From: Pomphorhynchus laevis
Taxonomy: Eukaryota; Acanthocephala; Palaeacanthocephala; Echinorhynchida; Pomphorhynchidae
Length of the DNA stretch: 64,000 nucleotides
Direction of reading: 5' to 3'
Assembly (NCBI GenBank): GCA_012934845.2
Contig: WNNJ02003767.1
Location: forward strand, 32,435-96,434
Shown: piece by piece, positions 46,555-60,400 of the stretch
Layout of the letters: each line of letters opens with the position of its first letter
How positions within the stretch are numbered: the first letter of the stretch is position 1
Notes under the pieces: generated by a model
Told to the model about the DNA's origin: nothing
What the model saw: only the letters and a program-made list of their open reading frames with translations
The model's database searches: none
Position numbers and translations under genes: made by a program

Positions 46555-46760
46555 CTAATAATATGTTAGGGTCACAGCTGTTATAACATATGCCGGAAGA
46601 TAGGAACAACAAGTTTGAACAATATACTTTAATAATATTATATACTTTAATAATATTATATATAACAGAGTAGGACTTAAGACTGAGTCTTGAGGAACCC
46701 CACTCAACATTATTCGCCAGCGTGAAAAAGTATTTTTTACCTTCACAGCAAAGAATCTAT
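46555..46760 (-). mobile_element. CR1-like RT, downstream half split by a LINE insertion
   Basis: Minus-strand frame DRFFAVKVKNTFSRWRIMLS continues into GVPQDSVLSPTLLYI, the palm of a CR1 RT. The preceding block of the same RT is at 50725-50880, on the other side of the inserted family A element. Confidence 0.8.
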
Positions 46761-49700
46761 CCTTATAATAATTTATTTAACGTGGCAAATGCGTGCTAGC
46801 TGCACGCTTAAAAGTTCACTAACAAAAAATGAAAAAGTCAACAGATAAATTGTTTAAATGAGATCTGATTTAGCGTTTGAAGCATAGCAGGGAGGTTGAT
46901 TGGCGTATATGAATGGGCAGATGATTTCTTATAGAGGAGCAGCCACCAGGAAGGAGCGGAATCCAAAGGAGGTAGAGTAGTTTGGGACATGTAAAAGAAT
47001 GGAATTACGAAAACGCAGAGCACATTACACAGTATGAGAATTGCCGAGAAAATGAAGGTTGAGAAATGAAGAGGTATGAGAAGTTATATGGCGAAAAACA
47101 ATGATAAGAAGACGAATTTGAACACGACAATTAATGGTAGGCCAATCGAGAAAAACAAGATGGTGGGATGTATGATCAAAACGACAAATACGGAGGAGAA
47201 CTCAGACGGCAGCGTTGATGATGCGTTGTAAAGGAAGAAGAGTGGATTTAGGTGAGTTGGATAATAGACTAAGACAATAATCAAGTCTAGAAAAAAGGAG
47301 AGAAGATATGAGAGTCATACATGAAGGGAAATCGATTAAACTACGAACTTGACGGAGTTTGTGGAGTATCAATGTAGATGAGCGTACTTTATCACTAACG
47401 AAAGGTTTAAGTGAAAGTCGGTTGTCGAAATAGAAGCCTAGGAAAATGAGATTATCAACGATAGGAAGAATTTTAGAATTTAATGATACGGAGGAAGGTT
47501 CGAAGCCGAGGCCTCGAGGTAGGATCTACATAATTTTGGATTTATCAGGATTCAGAGAAAGGCGAAGGGAAGAAAGATAATTGGAAATTGAGACAAGACA
47601 GCTGGAATCAGAAACATTAAGATCATGAATACGATAAGCAGGTGCGTGAGCATAGATGAGAATGTCATCAGCGTATTGCATAACATGGAAGTTAAATGTA
47701 TGAGAAATCGAAGACAAGTCACTGAGAAGAAGAGAGAAAAGCATAGGGCCTAATACAGAGCCTTGTGGAACACCGGTCCGGATGGATGAAGGATGTGATA
47801 GAGAAGAGCTAGAATAGACGCGAAATGTACGGTTTGACAGATATGAAGAAAACCATGATAGTGGGTAAAGAGAAGCCATAATCATGACGAAGGCGATGGA
47901 GAAGAATCGAGTGATCGACGATGTCAAAAGCAGACGATAGATCAAGAGAAATTATGACACTACATAATTTACGATCGCGCGAGATGAGTAAGTCATTATA
48001 AACTTTAAGACAGGCAATTTCAGTAGAGTGATTAGAGCGAAAAGCGGCTTGGAAGGGAGGAAACAAGTTAGAGGAAAAGAGATATGTATTAACTTGCTTG
48101 AGAACGAGACGCTCAAGGAGTTTAGAGAGGGTTGGGAGAAATGAGATTGGACGGTACGAAGATAGTAGTGAGGAGTCGAGAGATTGCTTTTTGATGAGAG
48201 GATGAACTGTGGCGCATTTCCAGATGGAAGGAAATGTACGGCTACGGATGGACGAGTTGAACAATGTGGTTATGAAGGGTGAGATAGAGGAGCAGATATT
48301 TTTAAGCAAGTGAGTGGGAATTGGGTCAGAAGGAGAGGTTTTATTAGGTAATGACAGCAGAACCGAAGAAACTTTATCAGATGAATAGGGAAGAAGGTGG
48401 AATAGCTCTGGGAGGGAATTATTTAAAGAGAAGCGAGGGTACAAGGGGGCTATGGGTAGTAGGGCAAGTAAATTAGATAGCTTAGTTTGTAGAGAAGAAT
48501 AAAATTCATCAGGATTTATATTACAAAGGGTGGATGATCGTGAAAGAATTGAGTTTAAGATTTTCCAATGGGATTTAGAGTTAGAAGATGACTCGAGTTG
48601 ATTTCGCTAAAAGAGAGTACGTTTAGTACGTATAAGAATAATATGTGAACGGCGTAGAGAAAAGTAGGAATCACGGAGATTTGGAGGGAGGGAGTTGGGA
48701 GGACTTTAAGAAAGCGATTATACACATGAAAAGAGTGACGGAGTCGACGCTTAGAAATACTACAGTCAGAATCGAACGAGGGAGCATCGCGCAAGCGCTA
48801 AGAATGTCGGAGTCGACTAGGCAGAAGGTTATTGAGATATCGAGAAGTTTCCAGTGTCGACTTGGTTTGGGTAATGGTGTAGGTGGAGAATGAGGATTGG
48901 GACGAGTAAGAGTAAGAATGACAAGGAAATGATCGAACAAATTAGGATCAGTAATTGACAAGGAGGTTTAGTCATTGAAGCAGTTAGGGACAGCAATGAT
49001 GTCGAGAGCACCGCCGAGAATATGAGTTGGGATTGTTGAAAGTAATTGATAGTTAAAATCAGAAAAAAGATTAGTTAAATTGATAGAGTAAGAGTTAGCC
49101 GAGCGATCAAGACGAATGTTAAAGTCATTGAGAACAAAAAAGGAGTATAATACAATGAACAGTGAGCTTAGAAGCAGTAGATGTGGAATAGACAATTGGA
49201 CGAGCTGATTCAACTAGAGAACAACCAGAGCGACATAGACGACGAATAGCAAGATCGTCAGAGTCAGCGTGCCAGGATTCGGTAATGCGGAGAATATCGA
49301 TAGATAATTGATCGAAGATATCAAGGAGCAGATCAGCTTTGTGAAGAATGGAGCGATTGTTAAAAAGACTAAGACGAAAAGTATGTTGAGGTGCGATATG
49401 GACTAGCAAAGAAGACTGGGGGAGAGGCGGGACGCCATCGGATGTTTGGCCTCGTGCGCACGACGTGAAAATTTCCGTTGATTTTACGGATTGATAGATA
49501 TGACTGACCGTTTGTTTCACGTCGATGTTTCTCAATGTAAGCTGGATTGAGCTGTACAATATCATAAGGAGAGCGGTAAGGAAAAATACGACAAGTAGAT
49601 GAAGTGGTAAGAAGTTTAAAACGTTGTGAGAGTACCGAAGAGGCATGTGAACTATTTCGGAAAACGATTTTTAAGAGTGGAGGACTGATATGTTTGGATT

Positions 49701-50724
49701 TAGTGGATTTGTTTAAAAGAATAAAGGATACAGGAGCGATATTATTGAAGAGGGATGGGTTATAATCAGGAAGAATGGTTGCTAGGATAGACCTGAAAGC
49801 ATATAAATCATCATCGAGGCGAGATTGTGGAGAGCAGATTCGGAAAGCTTTAAGTTAGATATGATAATACAGCGATCGCGCGAAGGAAAACGATGTCGTG
49901 GAAGTGGTGTACGGACAGAGCTGGTAGGAGTCGAGACATATGAGCAGATAGAAGTGGAAATGACAGGGGTGCTTGATAGAGAATTAAGATTGGTTGGATA
50001 AGTGTGACAGGAGTGGGGTGTTGAATCGGTTGATCAGAGATGTGACTGAATATGATTTAAAAGGAAGGATGTAAATTATTTGGAAGTGATACGTGGGAGG
50101 TAGAGTAAGGAGAATTGAGATAGGTTGGGGCATGTGTGACAGAAGTGGAATGTTGAATCAGTTGATCGGAGATGTTACTAGAAATGATTTTGACGGAAGG
50201 ATGTAGATTATTGGAAAGTGATATGTGGTAGGTAGAGTTAGGGTAATTAAGATAGGTTGGAGCATGTGTAACAGGAGTGGAGTGTTGAATCGGTTGATCA
50301 GAGATGTTACTGGATATGATTTTTACGGAATGATGTAAATTATTGAGAAGTGATTCGGGGGAGGCAGAATAAGGAGTACGTGAAGAGAATAAAGAACTTT
50401 GAGATTTATTTAGATTGGAGGAGGAATAGGAAAGAGGAGGTACGAGATGAAAAGCTTTATTGTTAGCATTGTTAGAATGAGGAAGATGAATGGAAGTTTG
50501 GTTCGTAGTTGAACGAGGAGTGTGTGAGAGAGTAGGTTCAATAATGGGATTATAAGATGCGAAGTCAGGTGTTGATACGAGGGAAACATCTAAAACAGTA
50601 TTGGTCTGCGTGGTCGTGTGTGATATAGAAGTAGAGGATAAGGATAACTGTAGTAGTCGTACTGATGTACAAAATCCGCATTTCAACGGTTTATGTTTAT
50701 AGACCAAACGGTCAGATATTTTAA
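46761..50724 (-). mobile_element. LINE family A, subfamily A2, nearly full length but broken
   Basis: The order from 50707 down is ORF1 (50707 to about 49640) and ORF2: endonuclease pieces (49646-49125, ILHKADLLLDIFDQLSIDIL; 49213-48968, FIVLYSFFVLNDFNIRLD), linker, RT fingers (48444-47809, SYRPISFLPTLSKLLERLVL), palm (47945-47526, GVPQGSVLGPMLF and MQYADDILIYAHAP), thumb and C-terminus down to 46838, then the 3' end with GCGTGC-AGCTA-GCACGC at about 46790-46806. At least five frame breaks. It is closest to the copy at 12475-13530. It inserted into a CR1 RT with a degenerate duplication at both ends (46744-46760 and 50725-50741). Confidence 0.9.
49960..50360 (-). repeat. 132-bp tandem repeat inside ORF1 of LINE A2
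   Basis: TTGAATC(A/G)GTTGAT recurs at 50021, 50153 and 50285, a period of 132 bp or 44 codons. On the minus strand each unit encodes NNLHPSVKIISSNISDQ followed by HAPTYLN. The whole element at 40-45 kb has a single NNLHPSIKI in the equivalent linker. Confidence 0.85.
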
Positions 50725-50880
50725 CACGAGCAAGTGTCTATTCATCACAAATGTATGGGCACCGTTTAGCCATCGAAGAATATTACCTGTAATCCTCACC
50801 TCAAATAATCTAGTAACTAAAATTGTATGATTAACCCTGTCAAAAGCCGTCGGCAAATCGTGGTTATGCTTTCAATATGA
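50725..50880 (-). mobile_element. CR1-like RT, upstream half split by a LINE insertion
   Basis: Minus-strand translation reads AFDRVNHTILVTRLFEVRIT and LRWLNGAHTFVMNRH, the conserved RT blocks that directly precede the DRFFAV...GVPQ blocks found at 46760. The gap is filled by LINE A2. Confidence 0.8.
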
Positions 50881-50989
50881 ATTTGTGATAATTTGATTTA
50901 AGACGCTTCGATTTAAGATTGTATTTCAAAAATCAAATATCATAATCGGGCAACCTGAGCATCATTATACATATATAAGCCATAATGTT

Positions 50990-51575
50990 TGAAACTGTCC
51001 GGAGAATACAATGCGTGTATACAGCGCAGCTAGACGGATGATGCATATAATTAGGAGTTGTTTCTCCACACCGAATCCTCAGTCATTGGCCATATTATAC
51101 AAGGCTTAGATTTAACCATTGATCGAATATGCTGCACCAGCTGCATTTCCATTTACGAAAGATGAAATTTCAAAGTATGAACGCATACTACACAGTGTCA
51201 CACGCTTATCTCTTAGTTTGAGAACTCTCCCTTATGAACAACGGATCTTTCATCTTGAATTGAGTTCCATATTTTGTCGCCTCGTGTTCCTCGACATGTG
51301 TTCTATGTATCGCATCGTACATCAGTATATAGGATTTCCCATTAAAGTTACCTAGAGAAATTATCGACAAGGAACAAGAGGACATTCTCTTTATCTAGAT
51401 ATTTTGTGCCAAAGAAAATCTAAAAAATTTCGACTTTCTCACCGAGCGTGTAACTTATGGAATGATTTACCCCCTTCCGTTGTAAATGCTGCGAGATTTC
51501 TGGATTTTCGAAAAATGCTGAAGGATTGGTTAATGAAGCGGGATGTGGTACGTCGAATCGAGCCGTTCTATAAAT
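50990..51575 (+). mobile_element. CR1-like LINE, connection and C-terminal domain
   Basis: The plus strand encodes RRMMHIIRSCFSTPNPQSLA-like sequence, then IEYAAPAAFPFTKDEISKYE, RLVFLDMCSMYRIVHQYIGF, and in another frame FRLSHRACNLWNDLPPSVVN to a stop at about 51575. It is oriented opposite to the neighbouring CR1 RT scrap. Confidence 0.8.
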
Positions 51576-51579
51576 GACT

Positions 51580-52650
51580 CACTGTCTTTCTAAAAAAACT
51601 CACTCTTTCTAAACATTATGATTAATCTTCGATTCAAGTGAGATGATTTTCTGGAAAACTCCAGCTCGAAAACCTACGGCATATATAAATGGCCTAGCAC
51701 ACACTTTCTTGACAAGTTGGGTTTATTCGACAGTATTTAAATTTTCTATTATAGATTAATGGAACAAAGTCGAATTTTCAATAGCTAATTGGGCATTTTC
51801 AATAGCGAATCAGGACAAAAAGGCACAGAATTATTCTTTGTATTTAATGTCTGTATGTAACTTCACTCGCTCTATTAGTCTAAAACTAATAAATAAATGA
51901 GCGAATAATCGATTTATAAACTAAGCAATGTGTTGAATATTTTCATATAATAATTTACATATATTTTCGTTTAGAAATATACATGTTCGTTGAATTGCTT
52001 AAAATTTAAGTCTTTAATTTTAAAAACCCTTACGTTGCATTCGCAATATAATGGTTTATGTATCAAAACCTTATAATGAACACTCATTCAAAAATGCAAT
52101 ATTTTATTCTGTCTGGTTTAGGGTTACCTTAAATGGTATTAATCACGTCTGTAAATTATAAAATTATTGAAGAACAATTTAAGTTATTCTTCCATCCATA
52201 AACAAAACTGTCTATTTTGTTGCATATGAGTCACCGTACAAAAATAGTTGCCTATTGTATGGAAGAACGTTCAACATGAATATGAAACAATTTCAAGACT
52301 CATTATTGTTATAAAATATATAAAGAATTTTTAAAACATATAGATGATTTAAACTTTAAAATTAATTACTAATGCAAATATACTAGCTGAAATACCCACA
52401 ACTCTGACAATTAAGGGTTATTTTAAAGATTTAGTAAGCTAGAGAGATTATTTCTCCCAAGTCTCAACTGATAACACAGTCATGGCAAGACAGTTTAAAC
52501 CTGCAACACACTTTTCTTAATTACAGCCGTTAGAAGCGCTTTAGAGCCACGATTATTCACTTCAGGTAACAATCATGTAGCATCGTTAAAACATAACTTT
52601 TATATTTTATTTATTGATATTTACTATTTATTGATTTATTTAAAATCACT
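51580..52650. other. AT-rich stretch, no gene seen
   Basis: No supportable feature. Confidence 0.5.
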
Positions 52651-52654
52651 TTAC

Positions 52655-53325
52655 TGATATAGGTGTTGTTATCTCCTCCAATTTAAAATCTCGTCTTTAT
52701 TCTTCTGCGATTATTGCAAAATGCCGTAGAATTTTAGGATTTCTTCATCGAAACGTTGGACGACTTGATACAAAGGCTTTACGCATTGTATATTCGAGTC
52801 TCTTAAAATCACATATGCTCTATGCATCTCACGCGACACACCCTCAACTGAAATCAGAATTGAGTGAATTCGACAACATTTTGAGAAGAGCCACGCACTT
52901 GGTTCCGGCAACTCGCTTCATTCCTTATCCAGTTAGACTAGAGACGTTGGGTATAAGATCTATTGAATATGATCTGCTGATTGCAGATCTTACACTAGTG
53001 TAGATGTCGCTGCGCGTGCCTAGCCATTCGTGTAAGCAGCTGTTCTGTCTTCGTGAATTCTCAATGTTACGTGGACACAAGCTATGTTTGAAGCATAGCT
53101 CAAAGCATCGAACAAATTGCACGACAGTGATGGATCGCGTCTGTAAACGATGAAATGGATTATCACCTGGTGTGATCAACAGCTCTTCTGCTGTGCAATT
53201 CAAAGAACGCCTAAAGCTTGACCTCGTGAACTCTTGATGTTTTTTTCGTTTTTTTTCTGTTTTTGTATTCGATGTGATGCTTCCTTACGAGCTTCAGCTC
53301 CCTTGGAAGTCGACATAATAATAAA
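52655..53325 (+). mobile_element. CR1-like LINE (family B2), thumb to 3' UTR
   Basis: The frame runs SSAIIAKCRRILGFLHRNVG, SLLKSHMLYASHATHPQLKS, LVPATRFIPYPVRLETLGIR, interrupted by a stop at 53000-53002 and another in CKR(stop)NGLSPGV, ending LDLVNS. It is about 90% identical to the minus-strand copy at 13568-14140 and shares its 3' UTR (CTCCCTTGGAAGTCGACATA). Confidence 0.9.
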
Positions 53326-53334
53326 ATTTATTAT

Positions 53335-54470
53335 TTATGAATTTTGTTTTTTGAATTATTTCACTGACTGCGAATTCTTATAGACTTGTCGTAAGTCTAT
53401 ATTTGTTATACTGAATATTATCGTGTATTTATATAATTTTATGTATTATTTAGTATAAAAACTATATTTAATTTGAACTTATTCATAACTAAATTATTCA
53501 ATTAAAATAAATTTACTTTAAAAATAGTTTAATTATATTAAATTAAAATATTTCAAGTCAAAAAAAGTGTACATCAAAGATAGTAATTCATACTATATTC
53601 TTTTATATATTGAGCACTTTCTTTAATGTTTATATTACGTAACTCATGTGCATCAATTATGCTGTACATGCATTTGTCACTCTCTATATTGTGACGCCCT
53701 TCTTTTCTTAGTCGCTATATACCAAAGTAATATTATGTCGTTTGGTTATCAGCGAAGATATAAATGAACAGCGGATACATTTGATGTAATATATCAATGG
53801 GAATGCTTAGACATATAAGATTATTTTGAACTATTGGCAATTAACTCGACCCGTAGTCACATTATCGTTTTTTCATAATCTGTATTCCGCGATTTCGTGC
53901 ATTGAATACTCAGGTTAAAATTTCTTTGAAGACGCGCCAACAACAGCATCTTATCTTTGAAAATTATAATTTTTATCAAAAAAATTATTAATTATTATAT
54001 TATTTCATTAATGAGACTTGGCACTACTCTTGTTATAAATCGTGTAGAATTTAATGTCTTAAATAATTTTTTAATTTATTGGTTTGCGAATTATTAAACT
54101 AATGTGGAAAGTCGCATTATTATTACACTAATTTGAGAGCCAAATTTCACATATCGACTTTTAAATTATCAAACTTATTATTTACAATCAATTATCAGTG
54201 TAGTTAATTAATATTCAATTAGTTTATATAGTCCAAAGTATTTAGAATGTCGTCTCTCTGTGTATTTTTATTTTTAAAATGAAATTATATAATTTTCTTA
54301 CCTTGTGATTTTCAGATGACGATTAGAGGAGTGTACATGCTGTTTTTGTATCAAACGGTGTTACTTAATTAGTAAATTTTCAAATCTGGTTATTAACGAA
54401 TATTTGTGAACGATAGTTGGAGTGCTGCAAATTCTTTTTTATATCTCGTCATTGATTTGATTCAATCTTG
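53335..54470. other. AT-rich upstream region of the ZIP gene
   Basis: No coding frame is supported. It should contain the promoter and 5' UTR of the zinc transporter. A possible splice acceptor (TTGTGATTTTCAG) lies at about 54315, so the first exon may be non-coding. Confidence 0.45.
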
Positions 54471-57400
54471 ATGATGATTCAGGCAACGATTACAATTCTC
54501 GTTATACTTGGATATAACATTCTCAATGTTTGCCACTGCTCAGGTATAAACTGCGTGTGTTACTTCACCGCTGAGTTGAAAATTATTTGCTACTAAAATC
54601 AAAATGGCATACCACAATAGCTACATTTTATATTTGCGTTCTACTACGTTTTTAGTCTAGAAAAATATGTCAACTATCGTGATGTTTTTGCATATTTAGA
54701 ACAGGAAGCAATTCGACTACAAAAGCTGTCAAATGTATTCACTGAATTAGTTTTTAAAAAGTTACAAACAAACAATAAATCTTCTACACCGTTAAATGAC
54801 CTTAGCGCTAAAGGTTCGTTTTGTATTATAAACTTTTGTAATTTGGACCTTTTAACATTTACGTCGCGAATATAATATAAATAATATATTATTTATATAT
54901 AAATATATAATATATTGTAAATCTATTTGATAATATAAATATATTAAAAAATTTATATCGACAAAATATATTGTTATGTTAACAGGGGCAACAATTTTAT
55001 TTTGAATTATCAGGGTTATGATAAAATTAAATGATCAATTTTACGAATTAGTGGAGATTCTTAATTTTTAAAAAATCATAATCGTATAATAAGATATATT
55101 TCTCCGTAAATTAGTGGGTTTTCGTGATTATTTTTAAATTGTTAACGTCTTTAATGAAATGATAAATTCTTATTCTTTCAGATTTTAAAACTAAATATGC
55201 TTTAGTTAAAATATATAAAAAATTAGCAATTAAGAAAATCTTATTTGATATGCAGTTAACATTTTTTCGTAATAAATGATAAAACGCTCTCTCTATATAA
55301 TTTTTTATCAGTTTTTGAAATATTTTTTAAAAATTATTTTTTTCAATATTAAAAAAATAATTTAAAATATTTAAATATTTTTTAAAAATTAATTTAAAAC
55401 AAAACTGTTTTTAATGATATAGAATGTATAATATAACGCCAGACGAAGTTAACTTTTAATAACCATAATGCACATATATCTTTATGACATATTTCTTCAT
55501 GATTATTTCTAGAATATATATAAAAGATAAAATATTTTATTTACATTAATTTAAATGTAAATATGAAAAATTGTAAATTTTTCAATTTCAATAAAAAATT
55601 GTTATTAAAAATTGTAACAATTTTACAATTTAAAAAAAAATGTAAATTTGCGTCCTTAAGCTTTTTATAGACGTAGGCAAAGCTATTTTGTTAATTTTCT
55701 AAATATATCTTATTTAATTCTCCTGGTTTGAGCTTATAATTGTTATTTATAATATAAAAATATAATATCTTATGATATGATACTTAAATTATGACTTTTA
55801 AAAGCCTGTTATGTTTATCAAATCATCTTCATTATTTGTAAATTAAAATAAATTTTATTAAATGTATCGAATTAACCTCGTTTGCTAATAAATATAAAAA
55901 TTATATGTTTAAAAATTTTATAGATTTTTGGAAACTTGCCAGTCAACTTGGAGTTTTGCATGTTAACAGTTCAAAGTCTTCTGTTGAAAATTCAACAATT
56001 TCTGCTAATATTTTGAGTGGCGCGTGCTGCAACCAACACAAATGTTACCAGCATAAGACACACGTAAGTAATGCATTTTGAACTCATTGATAAGGATTGA
56101 CTCATTGTCTTGAACTCATTGACAATGTTAGAGGTGTATATTGATTGGAATATTTACGGAAATTTGTCGGACGTAATTTTAAGCAAATATTCTTTCATTA
56201 TTCCTTTTTGGAAATTTCGTTAGATCTCTATTTTTCAATAAGAAAATCTATAAGTCATTTATATTAAATACTAATATTTAATTCCGATAATTTATTGATA
56301 AACTTTTTTTATTTCAAAATAAAATTGAATAAATCAAATAGGAATAAATTATATTCAAAACCTTAGTGACTCTGTTATTACTTAATAACTCTGTTATTCA
56401 TAACAGAGTCCATGAGTAAATAATATAAGTATAATATATTATATATTATATTAATTATTTTAGTGTTATTTTTTAATTTGTTTTTGTTATTTTTTCACAT
56501 AAAGTTGAAATACAAAGATCCCTAAAAATAACTTAACAGGGCAGTCTAAAAGATATAATTATGAATATAAACGTTAATGATGTAAGTTAATTTATTAAAA
56601 GTGTTTTTTTAGAACATATTTAAAGGTACCTTTTGTAAATCAACTTGTTCATTATATTCTCTAAAACAATTTCTTTAAAATATTTAAAAACATGGTTTTA
56701 TTGAAATTTAAATCACTTTCTATATATTACAATTTTTAATATAAAAGTTAATATTACATTAATATTAACTTTTAATATTAATATTAAAACTTAATATTAA
56801 TGTAATATTACATTATTACATAAAAGTGAACACATTAATGAGTTTAGTGAATTGTATAACCTCAACTCTAAATTAAACGTTTTTATTTGAAGTTTTATAA
56901 ATTAATCTAAAATAGCCTAAGATGGACTTCAATGTTAATGGTGTTACAGTATGAGGTCACCACACGTCTAAAGTAATCGTTACAACCTTTATGTAATTTT
57001 AAGAAACGTCTTTTATAATCTCAATTTGTACGAAATCTTAAGAAAAATACCAGTCAACTTCGATAATATCATTTTCAAGAAAATACTTAAAATTGATGTC
57101 CTATAAGAGTATTTATATTTTTTATTGTATAATTGTTTGTAGGGAACAAAACAGTGTTTTGAAAAAAAAACAGCTAACGAAATATAAAGATAGATTTTTG
57201 TTTATTAATTGTTCTCTTAAATTTTAAATTAAAAAAATGAATTACAATCACTTATATGTATTTGCAAAATTGAATATATTTTTACATTTGTCTATATTTT
57301 TCATCCTAAAATGGTTTGAATGTAAATCTATAATTTACAAATAAATACTTTATTGATTTTTTATATTTCATTTTTATGTTTATTCCTGAACAACGATTGA

Positions 57401-60400
57401 TTTACGTTTCATTTAAATTTAAAACTGTGCAATATTTTTGATTTCAGAAGAAAATAAATTCAAATGATCTTATTCGCTGTTTTAACTATGGAAACACTAT
57501 TAGCGATGTTCAATTTCAAGCTATTTGTCCTGCATTATTGTATTCATTCCTTGAAAACTGCGATCAAAAGCATTTTCACGAACACGTTCACATTAAACCT
57601 TCATTCATATCATTTAGACGTAAGAATGCTTATTTGTTTTTATTAACACCCGCAAAATAAACAGCAAAAACTGTTATTTATCAAACTAAGATAAGTATCA
57701 TAATACGCTACATATTTTACATTCTATACGACACTAATATTTTGTCCTTATTTGTCCCTATAATATCCTTATTCTGGCACATCGTCTGTTTTTATTAGCC
57801 AATTCATAAAAATTGACTTTTATTTTAAATTTTAATTTAAAATATTAACATAATATTATTTGTGACATATTTATCGAGACAATTTTAATTGTGTAAATTT
57901 TATTTAGCGTTATTTCTAATTTATAAATAATATAAAATACGAAGACTCAGTTAGCTGATCTGATAGCATAATATGTTATAATAGCAAATCATAACATAGC
58001 AAATCCTCCTAATGGCGTTTGTTGCGATCCGATACATCGTATACTATTTATTGGTTAATTTATAAAAATTGATTTTTATTTTAAATTTTGATAATAAATT
58101 TTATTGCTAGATAAATATAAATTGTAAATCTTATAAATCATAAAATCCTATATATATTTATTAGTCATTTTATAAAAATTGATTTTTATTTTAAATTTTA
58201 AAAATAAATTTTGACTCAATATAAATATAAATTATATAAAATCCTATATAATTATTTATCATTTATAATTATTTATCTCGATTCTTGATTTATATATAGT
58301 ATCAAAAGCGTAGGCTAAGTTATCAGATCTGATTATAAAGTTAAAAAAGTTTATTTGTAATTTTGAAATTTAGGAATTTAATATTAAATAATTTTTTCTA
58401 ATTAAAGTTGGATCAAATTAATATAAGTAAATATAATCGGATAATAATTCAAAAATAAATCTAAAAGTAAGCTATTATATCACGTTGTTTAAAAGACAAA
58501 CCTTGTACAACGCCCCATGGGTACTGCCTACCACGAACATTTTTATTCTCAACCTTTACGAATTGAGAACTACCAACAACAGCAAAAGGCATCATACTCT
58601 AAAAATATTAGACAAAATGTTCAACAAAATATCAAGATTTCAAATAAAATAAAGAATGTATAAATATAATATAACTAAATTCGAATATTTTAATATATTT
58701 TAATGTAGCTGATATATTATAAATTTATAAATGTAGTTAAAATAATTTATAAAATATATAAATTAATAACATAATTAGCATTTTTATATTTTTAAGTATT
58801 CTAATTAACATATATGAATATATTAAATATTGATTTATGATATTACATTACTATATTCATATATAAAATTAATATTAATTATTTGTACGTAACATTTAAC
58901 GTAAAGTACTATTATTTACATTTATAAATTATTATGCATTTATTTTAGAATTTATAATAAATCTTATAAAATAATATTAAAATTGGAAAAATATGCATTA
59001 AAAAATCGGAAAACGAAAAATATTCATTTGTTATTGAAAAATGATCTAAATGTAAAGTACAATGGAAATTTTTTTAAAAATAAATTAATGTAAAAATATA
59101 TGCCACATATTAATGGCGACGTTATAAAAGTCACTTGAAATAGTTTATGTGGCTGCTTTACTGCATTTTATTAATGTTAATATAGAGATAAAGTTTTCAC
59201 TTATCTGGATGTAACACTTTACCTAAACGCATACATAAAATTGATATCTACCCGCTATAATTTAATTTTGAATTTATATTTATAGATTATAAATAATCTG
59301 ACTTATTTGAAAATTTTATTAAAACATTATTAAAAGTGGGCTTTATTTAGAATATATTTATGCGGTAGCATGCACCGGAATCGTATGCTTGGCTAGTATG
59401 ATCGGCATATTTTTGTTTCCTTTAATGCCTCAACGTTACTATAATTCATTAACGTCGTTTATGAGCAGCCTTGCAGTTGGAACATTAGCAGGTGATGCTC
59501 TCCTTCATTTAATACCTCACGTAAGTTTTCAATTATAAATATCATTTATATTTTAATGTTTGTTTTCAATCCTGTTTTGTCAATTAAATGAATTGTAAGG
59601 AACAATACAAAAACAAACAATTTAAACTTACTCTAATCATTCTTCAAATTTACAAAATCACCGAGTATGCATATGTTTTTTAACATATAAATTTCTCGAG
59701 CTGCATTCCCCCTTTGCCTATTGGAAAATGATATCCAGCAAATTCCCAAACAGATCAAGGGAAACTTATTAACTTGCGTGTGAGATAATGATCAATATAT
59801 AATTGACGTAACTACCCGACGATTGACTGGCCATTTTTATTGGTACATTAAATACATCGTTTATTTATTATAAAATAAATGAAACAGAAAATATAAATAT
59901 ACATATTTTACAATCATGGAGGACAATTTACGATGTTCAAATATAAAATATTATATAATATAAAATATTATAATATTAAATATCATAATATTAAAATATT
60001 ATATAAAATAATATTTAATTATTGCTTTTTTAGGTATTGTTGTTTTCATTGTTTTTACAAGTTTTGATTTTTGCAACTCGTAGTTTTATCTATGCATTTA
60101 TTTAACATCCCGGTGGTCATTCAGCGAACATATACGCGAAAATGTGTTCATCCACACTCCGAAAACTAGGATGCTTATCTTTTAAAAGAGCAATACGAAA
60201 TTGTCATGTAATGTTATTAGCAATAATGTCATCAGTCTTCTTGATATGGCATGATTTAACATTAGATAGCTTTATCACAAGTGCTAATCTAGATTTATAA
60301 AACGGATAGTAGGTGTCGATGTTAAATCATCATCGACTGCTGTATGAGCATCAATTGCTTTCAAATTTACCATCATGTTCCGTTTTCGTACAAGAACTTT

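Noticed and set aside
57464-57646. 60-codon open frame on +
   Set aside because: It overlaps ZIP exon 4 in another frame. The exon frame carries the conserved ZIP sequence and correct splice phases.
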